A DNA stretch of 64,000 bases from contig OX467083.1 of NCBI GenBank assembly GCA_950106755.1, positions 28,143,029 through 28,207,028 on the forward strand. Reading direction: 5' to 3'. Of the stretch, positions 13,182 through 28,481 are shown in pieces. How positions within the stretch are numbered: position 1 is the stretch's first letter; every line of letters begins with the position of its first letter. Origin of the DNA: Climacium dendroides. Lineage: Eukaryota > Streptophyta > Bryopsida > Hypnales > Climaciaceae. A model generated the notes under the pieces. It had not been told where the DNA came from, ran no database searches, and saw only the letters and a program-made list of their open reading frames with translations. Both the position numbers and the translations under genes were made by a program.

Positions 13182-16100
13182 ATGGCCAGCGATGGCGCTC
13201 CCGTGTCCTCCCGCATCAGTAAGTGGTCTTCCCGTTTCATTTGAATCAACGGAATCACGCAATGCCATGTAGCACGCATTCAATCTCTTTGCCAACAGCT
13301 TCACATGAGAATTTCTCCTGGAGCAGCCAATTAGGGTTGCAACAGATTCGGTTGTTGCCATGGACTGATGAATGTGTGTGTTGCCTGCTATTTGTAGCTG
13401 TTATTCGCGTGCTGGTGGCTGCTATGGGCGACAGTGCGCGATCCGTGCAAGAGGCAGCTGCGTTTGCACTGTGCGAGATTGCTCGACAGTGAGTGTGCTG
13501 CTGCTTCGCTCTGTTGTTGTGCATTGTGTTTCAATTTTCAGAATCTGAATTTGAGAACTTTATGTCTTGATTTTAATAAATGTTGCAAGAGTTGCGTACT
13601 TTAGAATGAATGTGTGATGTGCTATTAGGAATGCTGAAGCTGTACTTGACTGCTGCGCCACGAGTTTACGAGCTGGCAAGCGGGTAGGCTGCGCTCTTTG
13701 GCCTTTGAATGTTATGTTGGAGCGTTTGCTAAAGGAAAATGGAATGTTCTTGTTCTCCTGTTCGTAATCAAACAGGGATTTGAACGCTTATAAAGTTCTC
13801 AATCACTGAATGTGTACTTACAGATTAAGAACAGAGTTGTTCAAACTAGAATCGGAAAAAATGCAGCGTAAAACAATCAAAAGCGTAATTGTGAGAACTG
13901 AGAAGGGGAATAATCTGTCTTGAAGTAACTAAGACTAGAGCAGTCAGTGCAGGAAGCTTAGGAAAGGCACGATAGGTAGATGGCCATGCCGACATATACG
14001 TGTGTTACGTCGAGACACAGCTTCTATCTTCCCGATTCGAGTATTATCTTATATTTGAAGTATAATTCAGCTGTCGCTGATGATTGTTCGTGTGATTTTG
14101 GGAATTAGGTCGTAAGTTATCGTGCCGGTTTGCTGCTCATCATGGCCTACACTATTCGGGAGATGAGCGAGGAACAGGTTAATTCAGTGCTGATGCGCAC
14201 CACTGCCAAGCTTGCCATGGTGGAGTTGTCAGCAAACAAGGTACACTCGAATTTCGAGGGAGCCATTTTGCCGTGCTTGCAAGATTGGCCTAATTCCCAG
14301 ATTGAATTACGAGTAATCCTAGGGTCTTTAACTCTATATCGGTACTTTTCTGTTTTTCATGCTTGAAACAGGAGGGAATTACAGATTGGAGAAGCGCAGC
14401 TTGTAATCTACTTGTCGCAGTTGGATCGCGCTTACCGGATGTTGTAAGGTCCCATAACGCTGTTATTGCTTAGTTGCCAAATTCCCTTTGTTGCAAGAGA
14501 GCTTAGGGTTTGAGAATTTGCAGGAATCCTTTTTTAAAATGAAAGATTGTGATCTTTACATGTTATTTCAATGGCAACAATTGTGATAGTTGCCGTGAAT
14601 CGATACCGCCATCGTTCGCTTAGCTGAGGTCTTTGAAGCCAGCACCTCTCTAGGCTGTTCCCTTGTTCTAGTGAATTAATTATGTGTTTGAACAATGAGC
14701 TACAGCTTATGGACGAAACATTCAACCAACTCGCCGGAGGTGGAGTTCCTGTTGTAGGGTTGGTTCAGACATTGGCCGAGTTTGCGACATCTTATGGTAA
14801 ACATATTTCTGGTCCTTCTTTCCTTTTCAAATTCGAACGATTCAAGAATTGACATTGACGATGAACTTGGAAAAACACTGAAAGGTCCTAGATTCATGCG
14901 TCGAAGATGCTAATCTCGAAGAAAACTCGAGCTACGTTGTTTGGTTTCGTACTTTGCCCTGTGTGCTACTCCATTCTCACTGGAAATCTGGATTGATCAT
15001 GGAAGGTTTGCAGTTTGCCCCTCGGTTTAAGCATGTTTTATCCCGAGTGCTGCCGATTCTGAGTGGTGTTAGAGACAACGAGCGGCTTCTTTTTGCGAAG
15101 GGTAAGTACGTTGTAAATTTCCTTTCAGGTCTAGACTAGATTGCTTGCTTTTAATTTTTCAAGAAGTGGCATGCAGTAACTGTGGATGTCATCGGCACTG
15201 TTTGCGAGTAGTTTAACTCTTCATGTTTGGATTCGTGTCTGTTGCATTTCGAATATCCTTTCTATTACTAAACTCATTGCTTGTAAAACTATTTGCAGCA
15301 TTTACGTCCTGGTGTGAAACCATGAACCATTGTCACGAAGTCTGTCCATCAGATTTATCTCCTGATGTAGATTTGCAGTACGTCATGAGCTCTCCATTTT
15401 GGATAATTCAGGAACATATAATTCTCCAAATATATGTTCGGAACTCACTTATATGAAAGCGCCATGCTCGATGAGAAATGACACGTTACTCAATACAACC
15501 GCATTCTCTTTATTTCTGCAGAGCGCTCCTGCACCAAGCATTTGAACTTATGCTGGACGCCTGGGTTACGTCCCAAGATGCTGAGGTGGGATTGGAACAT
15601 TTCTCATAAGATGTCTGTTCAGAAATGTAGGACAAAGTCATTCTTTTTTTGGAACTTAAATCTTATATTACTCTGATAGGTCCAACTTCGACTGATTATA
15701 ACGTGAGGACCCTGTACTTTGGGAGACCCTTTACGTGGATGCAGGTTCGGCTAGAAACTGCAGAGGCATTAGGAAAAATGATGGGTCTAGTTAGCAGATC
15801 ACACCTCAGCTCAGCTTTGCCTAGACTCCTTCCATCCATTTTGGCAGTGTGAGTTTCCCAGCATCTGTAGCCATGTACTTGCGTAGTTATGCTCAGAACA
15901 TGCACAATGATCTAAAAGTTGAACCCATTGAATTTTTAGTTTGACTTTGCAGTTGCAGAAAAGAGAAGGACAACCCCCTGCCAGCCACATCAAGTTTGCA
16001 CACAGCCTTGTTTCTTATTCTTGTGAATGATGGTGGATCACCATTGATCGATTTCCTGGTAAAGCTTTTAACCAAGTGGAGCCTGACTTAACTGTCAGTT

Positions 16101-19100
16101 ATGAATGTCACCAAATATTGCACAGATTGAGAAATTTGCATTTATAATTCAGCGGGCACGATTTTCATTTCACAACGGTCGCATGCTTTTATTCTTTAGC
16201 GTTTTTTTATACTTCAAATTTCACTGCAGATTATTTTCACTCTTGGAGCCCTGCATTGGATCTGTACATTTCAAAAAGGATAACAGTAAAGCTTTGGTGG
16301 CAGGCTCTGGCTCCTGCATTAAATTTATTGCTTCCTAAAGCTTATTTGACTGTGAAGAGTGGAAGCAACAGAACGTTTAGCACCCAAATGAAGGTACATA
16401 TCTGAGATATTGTCCTCAATCATTTTGATTATAGGAGCATATGGGTGCAAGAAGCTGGCTGTAGAATTTCGTCCTCTTACTATGCATCACACCGTAAATT
16501 TGCCTCCTGGAGTTTGTCAGAGACGTGAGTTTGTCACTGAACCAAGCATTCAGCTGTCATACATCTCACAGTTAAGATGACGTCTCCTTGTTATAGGAGT
16601 GTCTATACAGCTTAGTAATTACGATTAGCTGGCATGACTTTTGCACGAGTTGGAAAGGAGCTGAGAAGGTCTGCCACTTTTTTTTAAAGGATTACTTACA
16701 TTTGAATTGTCTTTCGGATAGGATGGTCCACACTAAAATCTGAGCCCTAGATGCTTGTTGGATGCTCTACATCTTTATGGGATGTCAATTGTGGTGTCGA
16801 TTTATGCTGGGTTAACAATATGTTCACACCACCCGTTTCCATGGCACATTGCAAATTTGCAGAATCACAATGAGGTTCTTCGCTGCTTTGTCACAATAAG
16901 AATGGCGTACCCTTCTGAAATTTTCAATTATCTGTTGCATGTAAGCCATTCTATCTAGATACTCCTGCTAATTGAAATCTTTGACCTTGTACATGAATTC
17001 ATCAAAAACTCCAGCTGATCATCTCGATCAACTCATGCTCATCTCTTAAGGAAAAGCAAACTCAGGTTTAAGAAATATGCAATCTTGTGCTGAGAATTAT
17101 CAAAACTCTACTGCTTTACAGTGTACATAACGTCTGCTAGTTTGGATATTGTTGCAATTGGCGGAGGCCTTACAAGATCATTTTTTTTGTTTCAGCAAAT
17201 TCGGACCCAGGAGAGCTGTATCCAACTGGGCATACTATCAGTATGGAAACACCTAATAATCAGGTTTAACCCGTCTCTTTGGCCTGAACTTGGTCGTCCT
17301 TCGTATTTGAAATTTTGACCTCGACAGTGACTAGCTGAAGTGAAACAGAGAGACGGCCAATTTATTGCTCGTTATGCGCAGACATTCAGAGCTATGGTTC
17401 TTTAGAAGAGGTGAGATTGCTGAAGCTGTGAAGTATCTTTTCCATAAACGAGACTTGAAGATGAGAAAGTCCATTGCTGAGGTGCTACTATGCATGAATA
17501 TTTCTGAACCCTTTATATACTATTTTGTAATTCTTATTGTCTAAAAATAGTATGAGAATAAACTGAAGTGAATAATAAATGGTTTGAGCATATTGTGGAA
17601 ACCAACAAAACTCACATAAGTTTTTCTGCTAATATACTGATCTGCGTTGTTGCAGTTAATTGTATGCATGGCCTCAAGCGGTTATCTTGATAAAGAGACC
17701 GGTGAAGCGTGTATCGAATTTCTTGTGAAGCAATGTGCATTGTCGGATACAAAGAAGAGGCCCTCTGAAGGTGATTGTGCGTCTGCTGAGAAACCAAATG
17801 CGTCTGAACCTCCTGCCGATGTTCTCTTGGAGAAAGTATGAAACATCTTTTTATATGAATTGCAAGCATGTTGTCTGCGCACGAGAACAATCAAGAAATT
17901 TTGTTTCGAGCATACTGAATTTTTACCCTCGGCAATTTGTTGTCGTAGTGAAGGTGTGTGTGCTTGTCTATTTTGTAAGGATTTCGGAAGACATGTGAGT
18001 TCCCAGGAGTTACGGCGTGTTTGCCAGACAGGGTTACTTCTTCTGGCTGGCACTGTTCTTGCTTCGGAGGTATTGTTCTCGTCATAACGTTTGGTTAAAC
18101 TTCTGATGTCATGTAATATGGCCACGGAAAGCTTAGTATTTTATTACTGCTAGGCCTGTTTATGATTTTCCTCTAGAGTAAAGTCTGAGGGGTGCTACTT
18201 TTTGTATACTGAGAAGTTGATGCTTTTCCAGGTTGTACTGTGGCCATTTCTATTGAAGATGCTTATGCCAGTAGAATACACAACATCTCTTGCTACTGTA
18301 AGTATAGATCTTGAACATGGGTCATGTAAGAGCTTAGAGACATGTCTTACTTGCCTTGATATTATAAATGTGAATGCTCTCTCGCGACTGCTTCTTACCC
18401 CAAATGTTTTGTGCAGGTGTGCAAGTGCATAACTGAAATACTGAAACATAAAATCTCTCGAGGAGAGAAGGTTTCTGTTGATTACACAACGTCTCCAAAT
18501 ATTCCACAACCAGAGGTTTGTACTCAATTAATCACTATTAATAGTTTTCAAGTTCTTAATGAGGAATCATACTTTATATATGACCATTTGTAGATTCATC
18601 ATGGCCATTTGAAATGCAGGAACTCCTTTCTCGTCTCCTCTTACTTCTTCAATATCCACTGGAAGCAGAACTTGCCCCCAGGGTGCTGATTGTACGAGAA
18701 TATTCGCGCTTTTATAATTTTGTATATTCACTCCTGTGCGATTTTCCGTTAGAATACGTTTAGCTGACAATTTTCATGTATGCATTTCATAACATCTGAG
18801 ACTGTCTAACCAAACTCTTTCTCTTGATGCAGATCCTGGACTATTTGGGGCCGATATTTCCTACAGCTGTTGTGCTCCTCTGGGAAGTGCAGGTCTGTAG
18901 TTGCCCAAGTCTTGGCTAGTATAGTACAAGTTACACATTTTAGAAATGGAATTCCCGTAAATTTATTCTCAATGAGGGTATTTTTAGTTGCAGTTTTGTC
19001 CAAATCGCGAGTATAATGAGAAATTCTCCTACTTTCGGGAGTCTAAATCATCTTTATGTTTTTTTGGTAAGCTTTAGATTCCCAAAATGAAGGCTTACAT

Positions 19101-22100
19101 CAATGACATTAATCGTACCTCCTGGCAACAAACAACCTGGGAAGACATGATTCTGCATGTAAGAAATGGGTTCTTCATGTCCGTACTCTCTAATTATAGA
19201 ATTCTTGACTACGAAATGATTGTCATTCGTAACTAGTCTCAGTCTCCACTGAATCAGGCTGGTCTGTTTCCGCTCTCTGATTCTTGTACAGTCTGAGTGT
19301 ACAGTTGTTATCCGATCTACTTGGTGTTGTACATGATCCGGAGTGGATAATGTCATTTGGAAATGCAATGGCTGCTCACTATAATCTGTATACAGACAAC
19401 CAGCAAATTGCACTGCTACACAGGTATGATATCTAGTAAATACTGGATGTAATCATGCACTACATTGATGGAGTTATCAGAAATTGGATAAAAAGAGAAA
19501 ATGTTGAAATATGAAAAAAACTAACCGGCCATGTCGAGCAGGTGCATGGGAACTGTTTTACGGAAGGTTGATAATGAGGTGTACGTGCGACAGATGATCT
19601 CTCTTATGTATCAACGTGCCGATATATCAAATGAGACAAATAGAGAGGGTCTTGCCACGGCAATGGGCCTGGTACCAAGCTCGCTGTTGCCATACTGACT
19701 ATATTAATGTTGTTTCAATGATGTATCTAATATGTTTAATTCGAAGTGGAGGTGATTACTTTTCGTTTTTCGTTAGATGAATTGATGAAAATGACCCTTG
19801 CGGATGTTGAAACCTTTTGTATCAGGTTGCTTCTGCACACCTGGATGCTGTGTTGGAGAAGCTGCAAAGAATTCTTGACAGTCAAAAACGTAATGGTTTC
19901 CAGAGGTATTATTAACTTCTTGGTTTCGTTCTTGTCTTTTCGTGAAACACGACTTCATTTCGTGACACTGCTTCCGGGAATGTGATATATATTTTACTGC
20001 ACCTTGGTATTAAAAATAGGGGATAAGAATGCTTGTGCCATAAATGATTGTAGATTTCTATCAAGTTTTTCCAAGCATCAGAATACTAGAGCAGTTGACG
20101 ATGTTTACGCAACATTGGCACTGATGTATGGATACGCTGCATCTTATGCACCTTCAAACGGCATTGAAGCTCGGATTGAGACGCTTGTGGTAAACACTCA
20201 CTTGCTATTGCAGAATTCACTCATTAGCCGCCACCTGTAGCGCAGTTCATTTCACTTCGTAATAGCTGGGTCCAATTTTGTGTGTGTACGGGTTCTAGAG
20301 AGAATCACCGTTTCTAGTGGATGAGACCCACCACCTGCCTCATGAGCAGGATATTATTGTTCATTTAGCTTTGCCAACGTCAATTTTGATTCAGTGTTGC
20401 AGTCTTGTTTATTTGTAGATTTGTGGATGTTTTGAGTTGAAATGTTTCTTACTTCTTTTTCTCAAGTCGATCTGCAAGCCATTGGTGACAGAGTTTTCGA
20501 TAACCTCCTACCAATACCCCGGGCTAGGTATTCCACTAGTGTACTGATATGTGGAATTTAAATTGGTATAGAAGCCTTGTAGGCGCCAGAAATATAATGT
20601 GGTTACATTTAAGGTTCATACATTTTGCAGGGAAGCAATATGCTTAAGAGTTTACTGAAGGTCAAAGCTCAATCAGCCAAGCAAGCTGTTGTAACTGCTA
20701 TCAACCTTTTAGGTGTGTAAGCTGAGGATTCTCCTTGAATTCTTGCTAATATAATTAGATTATAGAATCTCCTTTCTCGTTGTGTGCAGATCAGGAGATA
20801 CCAATGTGTGCGTTGTATCTGCGATTTGCACTCAAACCTCCTCTTGCAGGCCAAGCGGTCATCAAAGCTGCTAAAACGGGAACAACCTTTCCGCTGAAGA
20901 AAAGGGATATAATGTTAAACTACGTTATTTCTCTAATGGCCACAGAGGAAAAGAACGCTTTGAACCTTGAGCTTCTGCACACACAGGTAGTTCTGCTTAG
21001 GACGTTTTACAAATTGCACATCGCTCGTATTGCTCTCTTCTTTGGATGGAACCCAGTATGTTCTACTTGAGAAATACATAGCCTGCAGTGAACAGTGATG
21101 ACGGCAATGACACAGTCTGAAATATCCAATGAGATGCAGGAGATGGCGTTGAATGCCTGCAAGACATTGGTCTCTGTTGATCCCAAGTTGTCTCCGACAA
21201 TGCGAGACTCTGTCCTCCAGGCATGTTACTCTTTTCTTTTATTCGATTTTTACTTAAGATACAATTTTGAGGAAATCATCACATTGGAATGTCGCAATGG
21301 AAATTGAGAGAACATTGAGAGTGGACTGGCATGAGTAATAACTTTGTTTTGTGGAAGTGATGTATTAGGCCCTCAGAGACCAGAAAGGGTACTATTTTAC
21401 TTCACTAAGAGATTAAATAATCGAGATTAGATTTAGGCATGCTCAAAAACACGCTCTAGTTCTAAGCACATCATTATTAAAAGGGCTGACTGTTCTAGCA
21501 GACAACATTCGACTTCTTCACCTTGCCAAGCTTGGTTGCAGTGAGTGACCCATTGTTCACCAACTTAACCAGTTTCTTGTGTACCATTTTACGCACCAGG
21601 TACTTCATGATACGTCCTTCAGACATCCAGTATTGAGCCTCAATGAATGACATTCCATCAGTATAGTGATTGTGAGATACTGAGATGCACACACTGATGA
21701 AGACTTTGATTGCTGCTTTTAGTTCTACCTAATGATAGGATGTAAGAGCGTCTGAATAAGCAGCTTTGTTTTCGCTGATCTTTACCTTGTTGGATGGTTG
21801 GTATTGAACGTTCTTATCATTTTTTATTTGTTTAATTCACATTTTCTTGAGCGCGTCATATTGTTTGAGGTTTCAATCCATGACTGCTAACACCATGAAA
21901 TATATATATGACCTCGATTGGTGTCCCAGTGGTGACGACGGGAAAAGTAGAGCAACGCAATTGCAGCTCTTACTCAAACGTCTTGATCAGTACGCATTTT
22001 CATCAGAAGAGTGCGAAAGGGAGAGGGCAGTTCGTACAGTGTTGGCGCTCCTGCATCATTTCCGGGCCCTTTGTGCACCCGGAAGTGGTAGCTTAGGCTA

Positions 22101-25100
22101 CAATGGTAGCTGCATGCACCTCCAATCAACGTCGGACATTGGTCAGAGTGGCATTGCTTGTGAGTGTTGCATGTTTACCTGTTCCAGAGTATCAATTTCA
22201 CGACTTCTTAGGCTTAGGGGATCATTCATTTACGTGCACCACACTTGTTTTGGACGGATGCTCTAAATAATGCGCGAGCGGTTCTGCTTTAGCAATTACG
22301 AAATCGTTTGGTTGGGGTCGTCATTGGGAGATGAACATTTCCTCAGTGCCACGAAGAAATGGATGCCGTATTTCTTTATCTGGTGTTATTGTTGATTATA
22401 GCTGGATATGAAAGCAGCGGAACGTGTGACTACGTAGCTGAAATTTTTTTGCTAAGATAACAACTGCTTTTGGGCAGGTAATCCTGCTCTGCTGCCACCA
22501 CGCGAAGTCTTGAGGGTAGGGGAAAGAGTCATGTCTTACTTGCCCCGTTGCTGTGATGCGTCTCCAGATATCAAGACTTTAGCTGGTCAGGTGATAGAAT
22601 TTCTCCCTCGCTTTCCCTGATTTTTCCTATTGGGTTTGAGGTGCTAATATGGCTTCAGAGGAGGCTGCGGAGGGGGCGCTTGGATGCATGATTTGACCAG
22701 AATTCTCATGTTGTGATTGAAACAGATAATAACAATGCTTTGCGTTATCGTTCAGTTAATTCCCGACCCAGTTGGGGCTAAGAATACAGAGGCTTTGAGT
22801 TTGGCCTTATCTGCTTTGCAAGACCTCACTGATAGCGCTGAAGGGGTGAGTCCTTCTATAATTGCGGGTAATTCGCATGGTTCCTTCAGAACGTTCATGG
22901 GCGAAGGAAATGCTACTGTTGCCTTGCTTTCCTCGTATATAAGCTCACAAAGCCTACCTTTGTCATAAATCTCTTGCAGGAGACAGATGAAGGTGAAGTT
23001 ACCATGCTTCAACGCGTTACTGATGTTGTCGTCAATCTTCTCAACATTCACGAGGTATATTCACAAAGAACTCCACTTTCTGAACAAAGACGTGCAAGCA
23101 TTCTATTGCTGAACAATTCAGTAATTATTATCGTTATTCATGTCCCTAGTAGGTCCTCTTTTCCTTCGAACTTGTTTCTGAGTATGTTAGCTTTTCGCTC
23201 AAAATTAGCTCTGGGGCAATGGTTCAGGTGGTTGCGGCATTGAAAGGATGCAGAACAGCCATGTGTGATAAGATCTCGCAGTCTGCGCAAGGAGCAATAA
23301 CCGCGGTTACCCAGATTATATGCTCCCGAGGTTGTCAACTACGAGAAGGAGATGTATCCAGGTAAGGACTTCTGGAAATGCATGCCCCTGGTGCTTGGCT
23401 TCTGACGCGAGGTCACCAGTTCTTACTGCTCTCGATCTCGGGTTGCGTGCTAGGATATCCCGTACTTTGTTTGAAGCTGCGACAGCTCAATACGATAGGC
23501 ATCAGCAAATTCTGGCAGTCGTAAGTTTCTTTCGTTTATCCTATTGCAAAGAGGTAAGAGGAAAGAAAGAACTTCGTAAGAGTTCATGCATGCGGACAAC
23601 GAAGGTACTAAACATTGATTGGAAGTCGGTTTATTGTTCAGATGTGTAGCCTCGCAGAACGTTCAATGGCAAAGGTGGTTTTTTCGGAGATAGTCTCTGC
23701 AGCAGAAGTAGAATGGGTCAGTGACGAGAGCAAGAGGAAAAACTGGCCAGTCAAGCAAGCAATCCTCGTGAGTCTAATTTCAGTCAACTACATACCTTCA
23801 TTGTGCCAAAGATGTCTGTCTGGTTTGTCAAGATCGAAAGTTTTAGACATTGGTAAGATTGTTCCTCGGGACTTCGTTGAGACTCAATCATGCATTAATT
23901 TGAGATTCACGTTCAAAGCTTATGTGCGGCATGTTTCAATTACTTGCTTGGCAGGCTATTGTTCATCATAAAAACTTATCAGTCCCATTCCTGGAGTATC
24001 TCGTGGACATACTTGACCTTGCCCATGTTTCGGGAGAGGATGATACTGATCAAGGCAACATTTCAGACCACTTGACCTTGCCTTTGAGTCTAAGCCGACG
24101 GCCACAAGCGGCAACTCTTGCCCTTCAGGCGGTTTGTAGGTACATAGAACTTCGTGGAAGAAATACATCAAATGTGGCAGACTTGAGGGTCACAAACACA
24201 TATCGTCCGGTACTCAATAGTAATGGTTTGTTATAATCTTGCAGGTTCTACTTTGGGTAGTTCATGGCAGGAATCCTTTGAACGGACAGCTCCTCTCTTG
24301 ATTCTAAACATCCATTGAGCTGAGAAATCCTTAGATATAACATTGGATATAAGATCTTTGAGTAAAGAATTGAAGAACAGGTGTCCTATGATGAATATTT
24401 CCAATTATAACTGTCGAATGTGCCAGTTAAGAGAACTGATTGTTGGAAATCTGGACAGGTGCGAAAATGATTTAGTGAAGCAGGCAGTCAATCAATGCTA
24501 TTCAAGGGTGCTGTTCGCTCTGTTGTTGCGCATTGGGAGCATACAAGAAACAGTTAGTACCGACAGGCAACAAGTGAGGTAGGCCTTGTCGTAGCTTTCC
24601 ATGTGGACTATCACAAAGCATTCACGTCTATTCCACAGTACTAGACGCTGCCTCACCTTTTCTCGTCAAGTTAGACACGACATATCTCATTTTTCTAGTA
24701 ATATTCTTACTTCTACTAGCCAGTTTTGTTTGTCTGGGTGAACCTGCCATGCTGAAATCGTCATAAATTTCTGGGCGTTCAGGGACATGGTCACAACTAT
24801 TCACGCATTCTCTGAAACCGTAGAAAATGAAGACATGGGCAAGGTATGAATCTATGCGATTCTATATACATAGTGTTGAGATACATGTGTATGGTTACCT
24901 TGTAGCAAGATTTTATTTATATATATATTGACTGAGTAAAGTGCAAGTCAAGATTTACAGGTCGATGCAATTGTCAAACTTTGATATGTTTCCATAGCTG
25001 TGGTAATTACTATCTGCAGTGGTGAATTCTTCCGGCTGGTCTTCTAGATATCAATTCAGAAGGCTTCGATGACATGAAAATTATTTACTAATTGACAACT

Positions 25101-27883
25101 CAACTATAACTTTGTTACAGGTTCTGTTCACTGACGGAGAGCAGCGTTTGAGTGGGGAGCGCTGGACCGAGGCTATAGAAGAAATTGCTTCATTTTCTTC
25201 CCGAGAAAGGCCAGAAGAAGTAAACTGTAGCTACAATTGTAACATTTGAGATGTTTAAAGATTCAATTCGATTTTGCGAGCTTCGTTTCAAAATAGGGTT
25301 GAACCATTTAGTAGTTCCCCACATGATCCTTTTAAGTAGGTCGTCGTTCGATTAAGATGAAACATGTTCAATTTTTTCTGTGTGCAGGTGCCCAAAATGT
25401 GCACACTTCTTTGGCCAGCTTTGGAGATGTCTCTAGATTGCCAGCGTGCTGCTGCTGCTGCAGCTCTTTCTGGACTGGTCCAGTACTGGTATTCCCTGTT
25501 AATTAATACGCTGACATTTTCGTTGATTGTACATTTCATTTATCATTTCTTTGAACGACCAGTTCTGCAGGCCTTCACTTGAGTGTTCGTTATATTAGAT
25601 CCAGGCTGAATATATTTCATTTCATATGCATACAGTGAAAACGCGGACGCCCTTTTGGGAACTCTTGTAGACGCTCTGAGCACACATACGAGCGACGAAT
25701 CCCCTAATGTTCGACGTTTGTGTGTGATGGGCCTTGTTCAGGCCTGTCATACTTCCCAACTACTAAATTCTCTTCTGTATTGCTTTCTCATAGTCCCTCG
25801 TGAGTCTAATGATTTATTTCAGTGATTTTTTATAACCAGCGAAGTGCTCTTTCTAGAAAGAATATTTATCATTCACTATGCCTTCAGCACCTATTTTTTT
25901 CATTACACTATCTTGCAAATTTTTTGAAACGAATGAGATTTCTTCGCAGATGGTTAAGAGGGGAGTTACCAAGTACGGATCACAAGCTTTGAACGTGATC
26001 GTTGCTCTGCTGGAAGACAATGAAGACGAAGTGGCAAATGCAGCTGTCTGCGGACTTTCACCAGTAAGTTAGCAGAGTAAACTCGATTCTGTAAATATGA
26101 AAATTGCTGTCATTTGCATTTATTGTTGTATTAGACTTGATATATCTCTGATATACTTCTGACATACACTGATATCTCTGATCTCCAGGTCGTCCAGGTC
26201 GTAAGTTCGGAGATTGTGGTTCCAATGCTGCTGAATCTTTGTGTGCGGTTAAGCCTTCTGCAGGCAAGACGAACCATTGCAACCCAGTTTACAAGGCATG
26301 TATCAGTTAATCTGTAGACTTTATCAACTAGTAATCAACTTGACTTTTCAAGTCATGTAACAGACTCGACCTATGGAGAGTACACGAGCTGCAGCATTTG
26401 AGGTTCTCGGATCTCTGAGTACATTTGCAACTGGTGCTCAACTTGATACTTTCATGGAGCAGGTCAACAGCAATGCCTCCATGCTTCGTGTAGCTTTTCC
26501 AATAACATTACTTGACAATCTCACCTCAGCATCGTCTTCATGATCTCATCTAGGTTCTGATCATTCTAGCTGATAATTGCTTGGAACTATGTCTCCTTTG
26601 TTCCAGATTCATACCATCTTGCCACGCTTGGTGTTTCATGTCAATGACGAAGCTCCTTCCGTGTCATTGGCTTGTAAAGTGAGTTCAAAATTTCTCGATT
26701 CTTTCAGCTGTACATACTATGGCTTCTATACCTGCTATCGCCGTAATTTCATCTGTGAGCTAGACTACGGTTTGATCCCGGCTTTTATGAAATATCTTTC
26801 TTTAAATATCACTTTGAGACAACTTACATTCTTACGATCGTCTTCGTGTATCTGCTCAGAATGCCTTGAGAAGTATATCACCATTATTGCATGCTCAAGA
26901 CATCAGAGCACTGGCTAATTTGCGTACGTTTGACTTCGGTCGAAGGTATATGAGCACTTTGAATTTCACGGTTTCTAGTGATTGGGAATGAATTATATTA
27001 GTAACCAAGAAATATTATACCAATAATTTGGAAGAATTTGTGTCTTACTGTGTTAAATGATGATTAAGAAATATCACTACCAAGTACGTCCTCTAAGATC
27101 CTGGACAAGTATGTCAGGTTGCGCAGGCAATTTGGTACAGCTGACATTCGTGTACATGTGAAACTTGCAGTCTGGAGTATGACGATTTTGTCAAGGAATT
27201 TGTGAACCATCTAATGCTGCAATTTGGTGACAAAGTGGACGTCTACGTTGGTTGTGCAATTCAGGCAAGTTTGCAATATCGCCAAGCTGTAACTTGAAGG
27301 GATCATTCCTCAAATGAAAATGACGTTAGGAATCAGTCATTAATTTGAATCTCCATTATAGTTTGACATTAGTTGTGAACACCATTTACCTCGTTTTGAT
27401 CCTCGTAGCTCGTATCTCTTGAAGTCCCTATTGAGCCCTACATGTAATCAGAAATCCAGTGCATTGATGTCCCGTATTCGATGCTAATGGCATTCCTTGA
27501 GTAGTGCAGGCATTTGATAGCCCATGGCCTATAATCCAAGCAAATGCGGCCTATTTCTCTGGATGCCTTTTATCTCAGGCGAAAGATACAAAATGTTTAG
27601 CAAGATACTTGCCGCAGGTTTGCTGGCTACACCTGGTATTAGTTTCCATCACTCCATATGCTCAGTAATTTACAGTACGTCTGAGCTTACTGCACCTAAT
27701 GAGCTAGACTCTTGTACCACCAGTGGCTCTTTGTTTAAACTTTTTCTGGTTTATTGTGTTTTGGATCAGGTGTCTGCTCTGCTTGTGAAGATGACAGCCA
27801 ATTCTCCAAGTGCTCTGGTGCGAGCGAAGTCCACGCGAGCTCTGAGTCTCATATTGAATGACATGGAGGTGTCCAGCTCCTGA
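13182..27883 (+). CDS. Large HEAT-repeat protein, SGR6/MROH1 family
   Basis: I assembled 51 exons from 13182-13218 to 27770-27883, giving 1674 aa; the Arabidopsis homologue SHOOT GRAVITROPISM 6 is about 1,700 aa. The match runs end to end: [17 protein letters not shown] near the N-terminus, then [127 protein letters not shown] and [17 protein letters not shown]. The protein is built of alpha-helical HEAT repeats with no enzymatic motif or membrane segment. Family knowledge: SGR6 acts at the vacuolar membrane in shoot gravitropism, and animal MROH1 is linked to lysosomes. Three introns use GC donors (25742, 26264, 27265). Exons around 21140-22159, including a 19-base exon at 21723-21741, are the least certain, and about 25 residues present in the homologue are not found there. 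Confidence 0.9.
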
Positions 27884-28481
27884 TCGGTGTTGACTAATTT
27901 AATGATAATCTTATTATTGTAACGTCCAGCTTACACATGCTATGACTCCTCACTCAAAGGGAGAGTTAACCCCTTAATGTCATCGGTTACTTTTATTAGG
28001 GCACGGTGACCCTACGAATTTCGTGCAGACCTCAGAGGTCCTTGCATTTCTGCGGAATTTGTGGGAACTTGTAACGCCTTGTTACAATTGTGGCCACTTC
28101 ACTCAAATAGGTAAATTCACATATATCATATTACCAAGTAAATTGAGATGTAGTAGTTAATTAGTACACAGAATAGTATATACTACAGGTTCACAAGACC
28201 CAAAAATGTACAGTACATACTGTTTTTAAATCCTTGGTATATACTGGCTCAATTTGGTATAAGTTTTCAAATCTTCAGAATCTTCAAACTATGTAAGATT
28301 TCTTTCAAATTTGTGGATTTGTTCCGAACATGTGCAACTTGTGGTATAAAATGGTTTCTTTCTAATTTTTGGATTTTTCCAAGGTATATGGATCTTGTGA
28401 GTTATAAACCCCAAATAATTAATACCCTGAAATTCTGGTTAACTAATTTGAGGTAAGGTAGGAGGTCCATAAAGCACACAT
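27884..28481. other. 3' flank of the HEAT-repeat gene
   Basis: Presumed 3'UTR and flank turning AT-rich. No gene, RNA or clear repeat boundary was seen before the TTAA-ended element at 28482. Confidence 0.5.

Noticed and set aside
16230..16303. Upstream extension of HEAT-gene exon 12 starting at 16230
   Set aside because: It gives a one-base phase clash. Starting at 16304 (GGCAG|GCTCTG) restores phase and exact alignment length with the Arabidopsis homologue.
21495..21692. 65-aa minus-strand frame inside the HEAT-repeat gene
   Set aside because: It has a protein-like look and many Lys residues but matches no family I know, and it lies within an intron of the plus-strand gene. It could be a fragment of a retrocopy; evidence is insufficient.
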